A program made the translations under genes and the position numbers. A DNA stretch of 6,498 nucleotides from Bacillota bacterium. Lineage in GTDB: Bacteria; Bacillota; Clostridia; Oscillospirales; Ruminococcaceae. The notes under the pieces are model-generated. The model ran no database searches and was not told the origin of the DNA. It worked only from the letters and a program-made list of their open reading frames with translations. Shown here one piece after another: positions 6,124-6,498 of this stretch. The stretch is from assembly GCA_023457175.1 (NCBI GenBank), contig JAEWMM010000176.1:1-6498 (forward strand), written 5' to 3'. Position 1 is the first letter of the stretch. Every line of letters begins with the position of its first letter.

Positions 6124-6498
6124 ATGATGTATTCTGAAAAGGTGTTAGATCATTTTTCCAACCCGCGTAACGTGGGCGAGCTTTCGGACGCCAACGGCGT
6201 TGGCGAGGTCGGCAACGCGGTTTGCGGCGATATTATGAAAATGTACCTGAAGATTGACGAAGGCATTATCAAGGACGTCAAGTTCAAGACCTTCGGCTGC
6301 GGCGCTGCGATTGCCACAAGCTCGATGGCCACCGAGCTCATCAAGGGCAAGACGCTCGAAGAGGCGCTTGGACTCTCGAACAAGGCCGTTATCACGGCGC
6401 TTGACGGCCTGCCCCCCGTCAAAGTGCATTGCTCGGTGCTGGCCGAACAGGCGGTGCGCGCCGCACTGTCAGATTATTACCGCAGGCAGGTCGTTGAC
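6124..6498 (+). CDS. iscU: Fe-S cluster scaffold protein IscU (partial, C-terminal end missing)
   Basis: Scaffold on which [2Fe-2S] clusters are assembled from iron and IscS-derived sulfur. The window holds 125 codons without a stop; clostridial members run to roughly 140-150 aa, so only the C-terminal tail is missing. It begins MYSEKVLDHFSNPRNVG, typical of the family. All three cluster cysteines are present: Cys34 in GNAVCGD, Cys59 in TFGCGAAIA and Cys103 in VKVHCSV, with Asp36 in the position known to modulate cluster stability. The sequence LPPVK (96-100) matches the motif recognised by HscA in proteobacteria. The start is uncertain: ATG at 6124 or 6127 lies 12-15 bases after AAAGGA, and an in-frame GTG at 6115 is only 3 bases from it. 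The family N-terminus favours 6124/6127. It is co-transcribed with iscS. Confidence 0.93.
   Translation, partial: MMYSEKVLDHFSNPRNVGELSDANGVGEVGNAVCGDIMKMYLKIDEGIIKDVKFKTFGCGAAIATSSMATELIKGKTLEEALGLSNKAVITALDGLPPVKVHCSVLAEQAVRAALSDYYRRQVVD

Overview
The window looks like an ordinary chromosomal housekeeping segment from a low-to-moderate GC Firmicute (Bacillota), most likely a Clostridia/Oscillospirales-type anaerobe. This assignment is inferred from gene content: a GdpP-type c-di-AMP phosphodiesterase, an RNase J with a long basic N-terminal extension, and an IscS-IscU pair of the clostridial NifS/NifU type. Strong GGAGG ribosome-binding sites and near-consensus SigA-type promoters in AT-rich spacers point the same way. 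The coding DNA is GC-richer than the spacers. I see no mobile element, CRISPR array, tRNA, rRNA or phage gene.

Layout: (1) 1-1059, minus strand: N-terminal half of gdpP, cut off by the window edge just before its DHH catalytic domain. (2) 1060-1544: a spacer holding a gdpP promoter, a ~200-nt leader with a pseudoknot-capable fold, a bidirectional terminator and about 220 nt of unexplained sequence after rnj. (3) 1545-3665, minus strand: RNase J. Its best start is a GTG nine codons inside the longest ORF. (4) 3666-4128: a divergent spacer with a perfect-consensus promoter for rnj, a weaker promoter facing rnhA, and a GC-rich block with a direct repeat and a hairpin. (5) 4129-4584, plus strand: complete RNase HI. 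(6) 4585-4903: a 319-nt gene-free spacer with a palindrome over a possible promoter and a run of three hairpins. (7) 4904-6091, plus strand: complete cysteine desulfurase IscS. (8) 6124 to the end, plus strand: scaffold protein IscU, missing only its C-terminal end.

How the genes fit: RNase J and RNase HI are divergently transcribed nucleic-acid turnover enzymes (mRNA and rRNA processing; RNA in RNA:DNA hybrids). IscS and IscU form the sulfur-donor/scaffold core of Fe-S cluster assembly and are almost certainly co-transcribed. GdpP sets c-di-AMP levels and appears to be its own transcription unit, insulated from rnj by the terminator.

I found no convincing new protein system. The most interesting signals are non-coding: the possible structured leader ahead of gdpP, and the inverted-repeat and hairpin cluster between rnhA and iscS.
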